DNA of 34,449 bases from Chara braunii (taxonomy: Eukaryota > Streptophyta > Charophyceae > Charales > Characeae): NCBI GenBank assembly GCA_003427395.1, contig BFEA01000047.1:140405-174853 (forward strand), given 5' to 3'. The translations under genes were made by a program, and so were the position numbers. The notes beneath the pieces are model-generated. The model was not told the DNA's origin and ran no database searches. It worked only from the letters and a program-made list of their open reading frames with translations. Position 1 is the first letter of the stretch; each line of letters begins with the position of its first letter. Below are positions 1 to 7,680 of the stretch, piece by piece.

Positions 1-429
1 GTTCACATAATGACCCCCACCATAACCTCCCCAACCCCCAACCCCTGAAATAACCCCTTCCCCAGTGCCCGCCCCGCCCCGGAATGAAACTTCTCTGTTC
101 ACAGTTTTCTTTGCGGATTTGGGAAGATCTCGGTGAGCGCGGACCAACCGTGCATTTAGAAAAGAGAAGAAAAAAAATTGACATCTTTTGGGCCCAACCG
201 GAATTCCGGTTGGACCACCTGGAGTCGATCCGGGCCGGTCCAACCGGCTGGTTGCTGGTGCAGCCCTGGTTAAAAAAAAAGAAAAAAAGAAAGGGTTCTT
301 AATGAACACACGGAAATTAATTGGAAAATGCAACGGCGGCTCATACGACGCTGGGCTTGGTAATATCTCATCGTATGAAAAAGACTAAACGACATCATTA
401 CAGGCCTAAATTAGGAAACAAAAGACATT
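1..429. other. Leader region with C-rich inverted-repeat arm
   Basis: No gene is recognised. Bases 9-47 are C-rich and are nearly the reverse complement of the G-rich stretch at 789-833, forming two inverted arms about 740 bp apart. An A-rich tract lies at 269-295. The 350-429 stretch leads directly into the LINE endonuclease relic and may be its mutated N-terminus, but reading frames are broken. Confidence 0.4.
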
Positions 430-1200
430 GCACTGATGATTGCAGACATTGTAGTTACACAGGAAAGGTATCTGCCCGAATCCAATGAACACAACATACA
501 ACAAGAAAGTTGGGGCCCGTCAAGGACGAAATATGGTCCGACAATCATTCAGGAAGCTGCAGGGAGCGGTGATCCTCATCCTGAGAAAACCAAGCTCTAC
601 AAAACGGGCGAAATATTGGCAGGGGCAGCAGATCAGGAAGAAGGAAGATGGTGTTGGATGGATTGTGGATGGAAAGAAGAAGAAGAGATCAGACTAATCA
701 ACACCTATGCTCCAAATGATGTCACAGGAAGAAACAGGTTTTTGTACATTCACATGGAGAGATCATCCCACCCATATCGCCTGCAATTCAGGGGTTGGGG
801 GTTGGGGTTGGGGGGGTTATGGTGGGGGTCATTCTCCCTGGGGATTGGAATGCCACAATAGACCTGTTGTACGACCGGGTATCTAGTTCTGCCACAGTCC
901 AACTGTCCCAACAGGCTGCTTTGATCCCGGGCCTCGTGATTGATCACGACCTTAAAGAACCGTTCAGAACATTACACTCCTAGGAGAGAACCCTTTTTTT
1001 TTGTCTTTAACCTACTCATCGGTAAAAACAAAAGATGTGCACAACACAGCACAACACAGCATTTTCAAGGTTAGACGATTTCCTAGTATCGGACTTCCTA
1101 GTGGGGGCAGTTAATGAGGCTAGTGTCTTAACGCTGCCCCGATTGGACCATAAACTTTTCAGCATGTCGATGCACCTTCCCCCAATCACGACCTGGAGCA
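430..1200 (+). pseudogene. LINE apurinic endonuclease domain, decayed
   Basis: Remnant of the AP-endonuclease-like (exonuclease/endonuclease/phosphatase fold) domain that nicks target DNA in non-LTR retrotransposons. Blocks appear in the expected order: ADIVVTQERYLPES near 440-485, where catalytic Glu follows VTQ; IRLINTYAPND near 687-720; GDWNATIDLLYDR at about 841-878, matching the family GDFN box; LKEPFRTLHS near 950-980; and RLDDFLVSDFLVGAV followed by LPRLDHKLFSM at about 1070-1165, where the DH pair is the family's catalytic Asp-His. These blocks fall in at least three frames with stops between them, so it cannot encode a protein. The G-rich 789-833 stretch lies just before the GDWN block. 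Motif identity is clear; clade assignment within LINEs is not. Confidence 0.8.
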
Positions 1201-1289
1201 TTTTCAAGGAGGCTAATATATTATCGATGGCACCACATGGAGGTAAGTCATAAGCTTTGACCAGCATACAACGAAAGGTTGTAGCTCCT

Positions 1290-1595
1290 TCAAACTAAAC
1301 AATTCTCTCCTACTCCGTGGAATCTTTCAGAAAGGCATTCAGGACTGGTGGAGATGAACACGAGAGGAATTCCCACAAATGCAAAAACAGATGGGAATGG
1401 TTCGTAAATGGGTACCTCATGCTCTCCCGAACTGAGTCAATGATGTCAAAAAAGATGGCCAAAGAAAGAAAACAAAGAAAACAAAGTCTCGACACAACTC
1501 TCAAACTAGCAGAAACTAACCTGTCATGCAACCCGGCATCCCACCTGTACTCTTAACATTTTCTGTACACAAGAGAAGAACTGGCGCTGTGGAGA
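1290..1595 (+). pseudogene. LINE inter-domain linker, truncated before RT
   Basis: A basic, Glu/Lys-rich segment with a reading frame open from 1317 to about 1553. It contains NRWEWFVNGYLMLSRTESMM followed by a K/R/Q-rich coiled stretch and HLYS. In LINEs of this type a similar helical linker joins the endonuclease to the reverse transcriptase, and its position right after the DHKLFSM block fits. A further block, FCTREELALWRLR, reads at about 1562-1598 in the same direction. No reverse transcriptase follows. The relic stops where the tRNA-like repeat begins at about 1600, so the LINE is truncated, interrupted by an insertion, or misjoined. Confidence 0.65.
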
Positions 1596-1601
1596 TTACG
1601 T

Positions 1602-1687
1602 GCACTGCGTGATCGTTGCAGTGGTTAAGGCACCAGGCTGTTAATCCTGAGATCGTGGACGTGATTCCTTCAATATCCGTTCATAGG
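1602..1687 (+). mobile_element. tRNA-Asn-like SINE head, copy 1
   Basis: Contains TGGTTAAGGC followed by an anticodon-loop-like CTGTTAA flanked by CCAGG and TCCTG, then GAGATCGTGG and GTGATTCC. The order D-loop, Asn GTT anticodon loop, GATCGTG matches eukaryotic tRNA-Asn(GUU). The acceptor and T stems do not pair properly, so this is a tRNA-derived repeat head and not a working tRNA. A second copy lies 216 bp downstream. Confidence 0.6.
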
Positions 1688-1755
1688 AATAGCCGAATAT
1701 CTATGTGGGAGTGCGAATAGCGGAAAACTATGTGGGAGTGCGAATAGCCGCGCAC

Positions 1756-1793
1756 CTGTCTCTTATACACATCTAGATGTGTATAAGAGACAG
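1756..1793. other. Nextera mate-pair junction adapter (artefact)
   Basis: Exact Tn5 mosaic end CTGTCTCTTATACACATCT followed directly by its reverse complement, giving a perfect 38-bp palindrome. This is the circularisation junction adapter of Illumina Nextera mate-pair libraries and is not biological sequence. The flanks on both sides are the same repeat unit ending CGCGCAC, so an untrimmed chimeric read was probably absorbed into the assembly at a repeat. Sequence left and right of this point may not be adjacent in the genome. Confidence 0.97.
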
Positions 1794-1817
1794 CTATGTG
1801 GGAGTGCGAATAGCCGC

Positions 1818-1905
1818 GCACTGCATGATTGTTGCAGTGGTTAAGGCGCCCGGCTGTTAATCCTGAGATCATGGGCGTGATTCCTTCAATATCAGTTCAG
1901 AGGAC
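1818..1905 (+). mobile_element. tRNA-Asn-like SINE head, copy 2
   Basis: Near-identical to copy 1: GCAGTGGTTAAGGCGCC, then CTGTTAATCC, GAGATCATGG and GCGTGATTCC, followed by the same CTTCAATATC tail. It differs from copy 1 at only a handful of positions. It is followed by two more 26-bp units. The two copies together suggest a tandemly arranged tRNA-derived family. Confidence 0.6.
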
Positions 1906-1975
1906 TAGCCGAATAACTATGTGGGAGTGCGAATAGCGGAAAACTATGTGGGAGTGCGAATAGCCGAAAACTATG

Positions 1976-2437
1976 GAGGTCTGCGGTTTCAACGAGTGCC
2001 AATTGTGTTGTTGGCAGTGATCTGGGGTTTGGAGGGGACACACGAACAGCTTCCTAATGATGGGGCGGGGGCAGAGCAGACAAAGCTCGCAGGATAGACA
2101 GGTGGAAGGGTGATCAAATTGTACCATGAGGCAGGGCCATGGTGGGCATTCTAATCACGTAGCGGGCAGTGCAGTATGGAGGTATGCTGCGTTCCGTATG
2201 GAGGGGAGTAGATCTCCTCGCACGAGGGCAATCAATGCTGCTCTCTGTTCTATAGTTCTTGCTCCTTTTTGTAAAAAAAGGGACGTTGGAGCTGGTTTCC
2301 AGCAGGTGCAGCTCCCCCCAAGCGCATGGGAGGGTGCTCTCATCACCTCCAATGGTCCCCCCCCCAAGGATGTTAGAAAGAAGAAAAAGAAAAGCAATCG
2401 CCAGGCCGTAGGTACTGGCATTCTTAGTTTCTGACTG
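1976..2437. other. Unassigned, no supported gene
   Basis: I see no gene here. Short frames are open on both strands but none shows a recognisable domain. The stretch lies between the tRNA-like repeats and a minus-strand coding relic. Confidence 0.4.
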
Positions 2438-2914
2438 TCAATCGAGGGACCTTGTCCCAGGTGGGCTATGAAGGACACATCCAAATGCCATGCCTCCTCT
2501 AAACCACCAGCACTTCGGCCAGCTTGAAAAACAAATATCCGGCTCGCATTCAGCCACATCTTTCAGGGGTCGGGGTACCGGACCAAAACGGCCAATGGGG
2601 CCAGCCACAACGAGGCCCGCGCCGTTCGTTGTTTTTTGGGTGTGCGCCGTGCAGGGCATTTTCAGGCTCAGCTTCAGTAGCTGGGCGAGGTAGTACATGG
2701 ACCCAGTCTTGTAGAAAAGAAGCTCATCACCTCTTTCGAAAAGTTTGGGGCCGGCACGCCGTCGATAAATTTCATCAGTGGCCGGCCTCGCATTTCGTGC
2801 CTCCAAAACTTGCGGTGAGGGGCCCACCGCCGATGTATGGCCATGTACTGGTGGTTTAACAATGAAGTTCGGCTCAATCCAAAGCCACCGAAACCAAATC
2901 TTCAGCGCAGCCAA
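2438..2914 (-). pseudogene. Unidentified coding relic
   Basis: A 158-codon frame is open on the minus strand, and overlapping minus frames carry readable pieces such as LMKFIDGVPAPNF (about 2745-2785) and NHQYMAIHRRWAPHRKFW (about 2810-2860). The plus strand at 3966-4090 encodes a related but diverged string (NHQYLSYMSTVGH, IRFIGGCPSVSG) in inverted orientation, so a coding ancestor appears to be duplicated here. I do not recognise the family. It is probably a transposon fragment with frame breaks, not a working gene. Confidence 0.35.
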
Positions 2915-3004
2915 ACAACGAGATTCCTTCTAGCCAAAAACTCACAGTATTGGTTACAACAATCAACCATCCAAATCTTTGCCACCAAAAAGTTTAACAG
3001 AGTG

Positions 3005-3030
3005 GATATTCTATATAAACGCGGACAGGC
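3005..3030 (+). promoter_or_regulatory. TATA-box-like sequence
   Basis: CTATATAAACGC at about 3011-3022 is a good plant-type TATA box. The first ATG of the 3100-3600 frame is about 80 bases downstream. Sequence-only guess; a single TATA match has little weight. Confidence 0.25.
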
Positions 3031-3099
3031 CCAAGCCGACTTAGCACCAGTAGGGCCTCTGACAGTGAATCAACACAATGTGGTGAGGGTGCCGCCAGG

Positions 3100-3600
3100 A
3101 TGAGCCCTAAATTGCACATCTCTGGATTAGAGATTTCCACACCCCTTCTTACCGCCACCTCCGCTCTTCGCCCCCTCGTCCCTTCTGTCCTCCCTCCCTC
3201 CCTCTCCCCACATCACTCTTGGCCAGCCCAGGGGTATGCATCGCCTGGGTGCCCATCCACACCCTTCGGAGTGACAACTTTCCCTGAATCAGAGAAACGG
3301 CCTTTTTTTGCTTTCTTTCTTTTTCCTCTTTGTAGGGAAAAACAGAAAATTCAAATTGACGCCGGGGACCTCACAATTGAACCTTGGACAGGATGCACTG
3401 GGGCCATCAGCAAGCTTGAGCTCAAAAATGAAATCGCTGAAAAGCAGGTGCTGTACATCAGAGCTCGAAAACCTTTTTCTCTTTCCTTTTCAACAGGTTC
3501 TCAACAGCACTGTTCTTTTCCCTTTTCTCTTTTGGTTTTGTTTCATCTACTCCAGCACAGGGGCATGGTCCCACCAGCACTGGATAGAGGGTATGGTTGA
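3100..3600 (+). CDS. Hypothetical ORF with possible exon remnants
   Basis: A 166-codon frame starts at ATG 3100. Its middle part (IQIDAGDLTIEPWTGCTGAI, then SKLELKNEIAEKQVLYIRAR; about 3345-3470) has balanced protein-like composition, while the flanks are Pro/Ser/Phe-rich and low in complexity. Three pyrimidine-rich tracts ending in TAG, CAG and CAG (at 3335, about 3497 and about 3556) look like splice acceptors, so this may be exons of a former spliced gene read through its introns. No family recognised; it could be chance. Confidence 0.22.
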   Translation: MSPKLHISGLEISTPLLTATSALRPLVPSVLPPSLSPHHSWPAQGYASPGCPSTPFGVTTFPESEKRPFFAFFLFPLCREKQKIQIDAGDLTIEPWTGCTGAISKLELKNEIAEKQVLYIRARKPFSLSFSTGSQQHCSFPFSLLVLFHLLQHRGMVPPALDRGYG

Positions 3601-3965
3601 TCCAGTGTGACACAGTGTGGCAGTGGCAATGACAGATTCATTACCAATTCGTGGGCAGGAAAAACAGGAGAAAGGCAAAGTAGTACAAACCTCGAGCCCT
3701 GAAGTCACGAGCTGTGCTTCCCACCCATCAGATCACAGATGATCTCATGGCAGACCGGCTTTCTGAACGACAAGAAAGGCTGGCCTCCATGTGCTCTGTG
3801 ATTTGAGGAGTGCGTCAGCCAATGGGATTATTGCACCAAACCTGGGAAATGGCCGAAATCTTCTATCACAGGGGGTATGCCGGATCCCACCTCTCCTTGG
3901 GGTTGGCATAACCCCATGGGATGGAGCAAATTTTAGCGGGAAGCTCCTTTTCCACCGGCATGCAC

Positions 3966-4095
3966 AGAGTTAACCACCAGTACCTTTCCTATATGTCGAC
4001 CGTGGGGCACTGTGTGCCGGCCCGAAATTCAAGACTGGCCGCCAATTCGATTTATCGGCGGCTGCCCTTCCGTTTCAGGCCAGCGTGTTACCCAG
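3966..4095 (+). pseudogene. Inverted partner of the 2.8-kb coding relic
   Basis: Reads NHQYLSYMSTVGH in one frame and IRFIGGCPSVSGQRVTQRAS in the next. The minus strand at 2735-2860 has the matching NHQYMAIHRRW and MKFIDGVPAPNFSKEV. At DNA level both share ACCACCAGTAC, GCCGGCC, CGATAAAT/CGATTTAT and ATTTCG blocks in inverted order. One frame shift separates the two blocks here. Function unknown. Confidence 0.35.
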
Positions 4096-4119
4096 CGCGC
4101 CTCTGAAAAAATAGCTGGG

Positions 4120-4179
4120 AAAGGTAGTGGTGGTTTAAGGAGAGGAGTGAAAGGTACTGGTCGTTTAAGGAGAGGAGGG
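4120..4179 (+). repeat. 30-bp tandem duplication
   Basis: Two adjacent 30-bp units, 4120-4149 and 4150-4179, share AAAGGTA-TGGT-GTTTAAGGAGAGGAG with two or three differences. A pyrimidine tract ending in CAG follows at 4187-4206. Confidence 0.85.
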
Positions 4180-4277
4180 GAACTAAGATCTCTTTCCCTT
4201 TTCAGGTAATACGTGAAAAAAAACACTGACCATGGGATCACAAGTCATTGCACGACTGATTTGGGTCACTCTGGGGC

Positions 4278-4455
4278 CACATAACTTTTTTCTATCCTTG
4301 CCCTTCTTGCTAGTGGGACCATGGCCCAGAAGTCTGAAACACTTTTTCTCTCCCCCCTTTTCCCCACTCTTCCGAAATGCGAACTTTTTTTTTTGTGGCC
4401 ACATAGCTTTTTTCTATCCTAACCCCTCTTCCAAAATGCGAACTTTTGTTTGCAA
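4278..4455 (+). repeat. ~120-bp partial duplication at start of repeat A
   Basis: CACATAACTTTTTTCTATCC (4278) through CCGAAATGCGAACTTTTT recurs from about 4400 as CACATAGCTTTTTTCTATCC through AAAATGCGAACTTTTG. The second instance is the one that matches the start of repeat B at 7681, so the first is a local duplication or the remnant of another repeat unit. Confidence 0.6.
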
Positions 4456-7400
4456 GTCACCAAATTTCAGCTCCCACCGCCATTCATCCTCTCCCACTCA
4501 ATATGAAATCGCCATCAGACTGCATCTTCTTGATCACTCGTGTCGAGCGCATCGGTTCCGCAGAGGGACCCTCCCGGCCGCGTCACGCAAGATTCATGCA
4601 CGACCTCTTCACGGTGGAGTTTTTCACCACTTTTGCCAAGTGCACCAGCCATACCTCTAGCGAACCCCTATAACAGGATAGGGTCATGCGAGATACAACT
4701 TACCTGCGCCCAAGGGGCTGTCACCACCCTTGAACCAGCGTATCCCCGCCGAGCTACCGAACCACGTCCAAAAGTCACTCAGTTGCAATCGCAGAGGTGG
4801 CCCAACCAAAGGTGTTTTGCGTACGTTGTAGCATAGGGGGTACCCGCGGTCGGACGCCTCCATCGAACCCGTACGTAAGTCGACGCACTAGAGGGCTGAC
4901 GTCCCACGCGGGACTCGACTTCGGTCGACTAGGATGATCCACGTAACTACGCATTACACCACACCAAGATAAAAAATCAAGTTATTCACACAAAACACTC
5001 CTAGTCCTTTTATGTATCTGACCCATAACTTTTCCGACACAGGAATTGGTTAAGCGTTGCGTGATGGACTTAGAATAAATACCGTGTGGACGCAGGCTTC
5101 CTCATATCGACTAGTCATGCATGAATACTCAAAAAGTCACAGTGATGACGTACTATGTAGTACTCGTAATCATGAAGCCCTCAATGGTCTCAAGGGTTGC
5201 TTTCGGCACTGAAGTGTTGGCTGACAAGCGCCCTGAGGGATTAATCTTTCGACGCTAGACAATCGCTTAGGCGGTTGAGAATCCTACCCTCTTCTGCATT
5301 CTGCGGGGATGTGTGGTAGGCAAGTTTCTACCCTTTGTAGCAGTTGGACACCCCTGGTACTGAAAGTGGGGTTTCATCATCCGGGACTTGGAAACAGGTC
5401 AAGGGGTCTGACTTTAACAGCTGCTACAGACTTCAACGTCCAACTATCAAACTTAATAAGCAAAATCAATCAGTAATATGATGGTCATTAAAAAAGTTAA
5501 AACTCTCAAATAAACATATCAAATCTCAGGGCTAAGGCACAAAGTTGAGGTACAGGTGTAAGCAAAGTTGTGTCGTGAGTAGACGAATCGGCAACCAACC
5601 AACCAACAGAAAACTTCCCGCGAAAAATGAAAATTTAAAAAACATTCAAAAAAAAAAAAACTTCATATTTATAAATTATCATTTCATTGTGTGTCGAATT
5701 CTAAATTTTTCAGTTTTATTTCATGAGTTCTCGTCTAAATATGAACTTTCCCTTCCAAATACATCCAGTTGTTCAAGATGGAATGAAAGTCTGGACGGGT
5801 TTATGAAATGCTTTAATCAAACTTTCATTCGATGACAACAAATATCTTCTTATTTAGATTGGATTAACCTATTTATGACTGAAAATCCTTACATAGAATG
5901 ATAGTCCAATTAAAATATTTTATGAATTCATCCAAACTTTTATTCTATCTTTTAGTATGCAGTTCAAATAAAAAGGAATATCTCATTCTTTGAATGAAAG
6001 TTTTCAAGACGGAAAATTTTAAAATTCGAATGATATTTTTAAACATGGAACGGAAATTTAAAATTTAGAATGTAAATTTACTATATAAGAATTATTTTAT
6101 TCCAGGGAATTTTTTTTGTTGATCGACCTATTATCGAAAAATAATAAAAGACGATTCTCGTAGGATCAGGCTGAAACTAATCAAATTTTGAATTGAGACG
6201 GCCGAGAAGGACTTGTAGCACAACACATACCAGATCGCAATATTAAATTTTAATTGTATAGAGAATAAACCCCCATATCACATCTCACTCAAAATCTTAT
6301 AAGACTAAATTTTAAACCTGTTTCTCAATGAGCACCAAAGAATAAGGAAAATTCACGCAACATCTCCTCTAATACATGATGGATCACCAAAAACAAAATT
6401 ATCAAAATATAATCCACCTCTTCAAAATTAAGAAAATTTTAGCAGCACTTTCTTTAGAAATGCGCCTTTTCGGAATTTATATAAGGCTAAATACGAAAAA
6501 CTCGAAAATAAATATGACTTTACAATGTCAAATTTTGTTAAATTTCTTGATTTAGTAGAACTTTGGGCATCACCTCCCCTATAAACGTAGGTTTCTCATA
6601 TTTTACTAAGTTGGGTATAAACTAAGACAAAAGTTGAAACTTGCAAAGACAAAATTTAATTAACTCCTTGGATTTAAAGAAATTTTGGCAGCACTTCCCT
6701 TAGCAGAAGTGAGTTTTCAAAATTCATACAAATCAAAGTAAGAAAAAATAAACTTATCTCAGAAAATACAGAAATCGAACTAACTCCTATGAAAAATAGA
6801 AAACTTTCGGCAGAATTCCCTCTAAGGAAAGTGTTTTTTTTTAATTTATACTCGTCCGAATATGAAAACTGAAACGATCCTTAATTCAGAGGACCAATTT
6901 TTTTTAACTCTCTGAATTAGTTAAAATTTGGGCAACATATTATTTAGAGAAGTAGACTTCCCAGATGTATACTAAGTTAGATATGAAGTCGAAATAAAAC
7001 TTGAGTTCTTGCCAAGACAAAGTTCAACTAACTCTTTAGTTTTGCATAAATTTTGGCAACAGTCCCTCTAGAGAAGTGTCATTCCAAAATTTGAACAAAG
7101 CTAAATACAAAATCTGATAATGACTCTGCCTTCATAAGGTCAAATTTTGTCTAACTCTCTGAATTACTAAAAATTTGGGTAACACTTCCTTTAGAAGAAA
7201 AAAATTATCCAGATTTCTACTAAGCCAGATATAAACCTCAGACAAAAGTTGAACTTTGAAAAACCAAAATCTGACTAACTCTTTTGTTTTTGTAAAGATT
7301 TTGGTAGCACTTCCTTTAACAAAAGTAACTTTTCAAAATTTATATGAAGCCAAGTATTGAAAAATAAAAACTAAAAAAATGCAGGAATTGAACTAACCTC

Positions 7401-7680
7401 TAAAGCTCCAACACATGGTGAGCAGCTAAAGCAACTACCTATAAGTTGATACTCAGACTAAATAAAGTTCATACTGAATCACAAATAAGTCCATACCATG
7501 AAGGGTAAGTACTCTGACCAAATCTTAAGTTGTTTCCTCATAAAATAGTTCATTGAACCTCCAGATGTTTATCCCTCATGCCCATCTTTTAAGTATGACA
7601 TGTCGCTAGACCATTCAACTTAGAAACAACGCCTAACATGCCTTACGTTATACATGAACAGGTTGCACAACTACTTCTCC
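4398..7680 (+). repeat. Composite long repeat, copy A
   Basis: About 3.28 kb. Order: CACATAgCTTTTTTCTATCC start; GC-rich conserved core (4518-4940) with CGCGTCACGCA, AACTTACCT, CGTATCCCCGCCGAGCTACC and GTAGCATAGGGGGTAC; the near-palindrome GTACTATGTAGTAC (about 5150); an AT-rich part with CTCGTAGGATCA (6157); the ~123-bp satellite (6400-7425); and a 260-bp tail with AGCAGCTAAAGCAACTACC (7421). The same landmarks occur in the same order in copy B, at offsets of 3273 to 3282 bases in the core. Copy B starts exactly where A ends, so A and B are head to tail. No transposase, RT or other enzyme is encoded. Mobility type unknown. Confidence 0.85.
6400..7425 (+). repeat. Degenerate ~123-bp satellite, 8 units, inside copy A
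   Basis: The anchor GGCAGCACTTCC (with variants) begins at 6441, 6566, 6687, 6809, 6931, 7055, 7178 and 7303, giving spacings of 125, 121, 122, 122, 124, 123 and 125. Each unit runs roughly AACTAACTC, TTTGGCAGCACTTCC, TTTTCAAAATTTAT, AAG and CAAATTTTGTCT. Units are diverged from each other, with alternating subtypes (TTTGGGCA after GAATTAGTAAAA versus TTTTGGCA after GTAGAAA) suggesting an older dimer of about 246 bp. Confidence 0.9.

Larger units (their letters stand above)
1700..1975 (+). repeat. 26-bp tandem repeat units
   Basis: Units with the core TATGTGGGAGTGCGAATAGC occur at about 1702, 1728, 1795, 1918 and 1944. They end alternately in GGAAAAC, CGCGCAC or CGAAAAC. The second and third units are identical and flank the 38-bp adapter. 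The last two follow the second tRNA-like copy, so the repeat looks like the body or tail of the tRNA-Asn-like element. Confidence 0.85.

Noticed and set aside
789-833. Telomeric repeat
   Set aside because: GGGGTTGGGG-like but irregular and short, and located in a LINE relic with an inverted partner.
1756-1793. Natural Tn5 or IS50 insertion end
   Set aside because: Two mosaic ends joined with no transposon between them is the library junction, not a natural transposon.
1602-1905. Functional tRNA-Asn genes
   Set aside because: The anticodon-loop region is tRNA-like, but acceptor and T stems do not pair, so these are tRNA-derived repeats.
2740-2830. Possible hammerhead ribozyme on the minus strand (CTGATGA and CGAAA words)
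   Set aside because: The sequence between CTGATGA and the next CGAAA does not form a stem II hairpin, and the flanks do not give stems I and III. Word matches only.
4518-4940. Ribosomal RNA or spliceosomal RNA
   Set aside because: GC-rich and conserved between copies, but none of the universally conserved rRNA or snRNA words was recognised.
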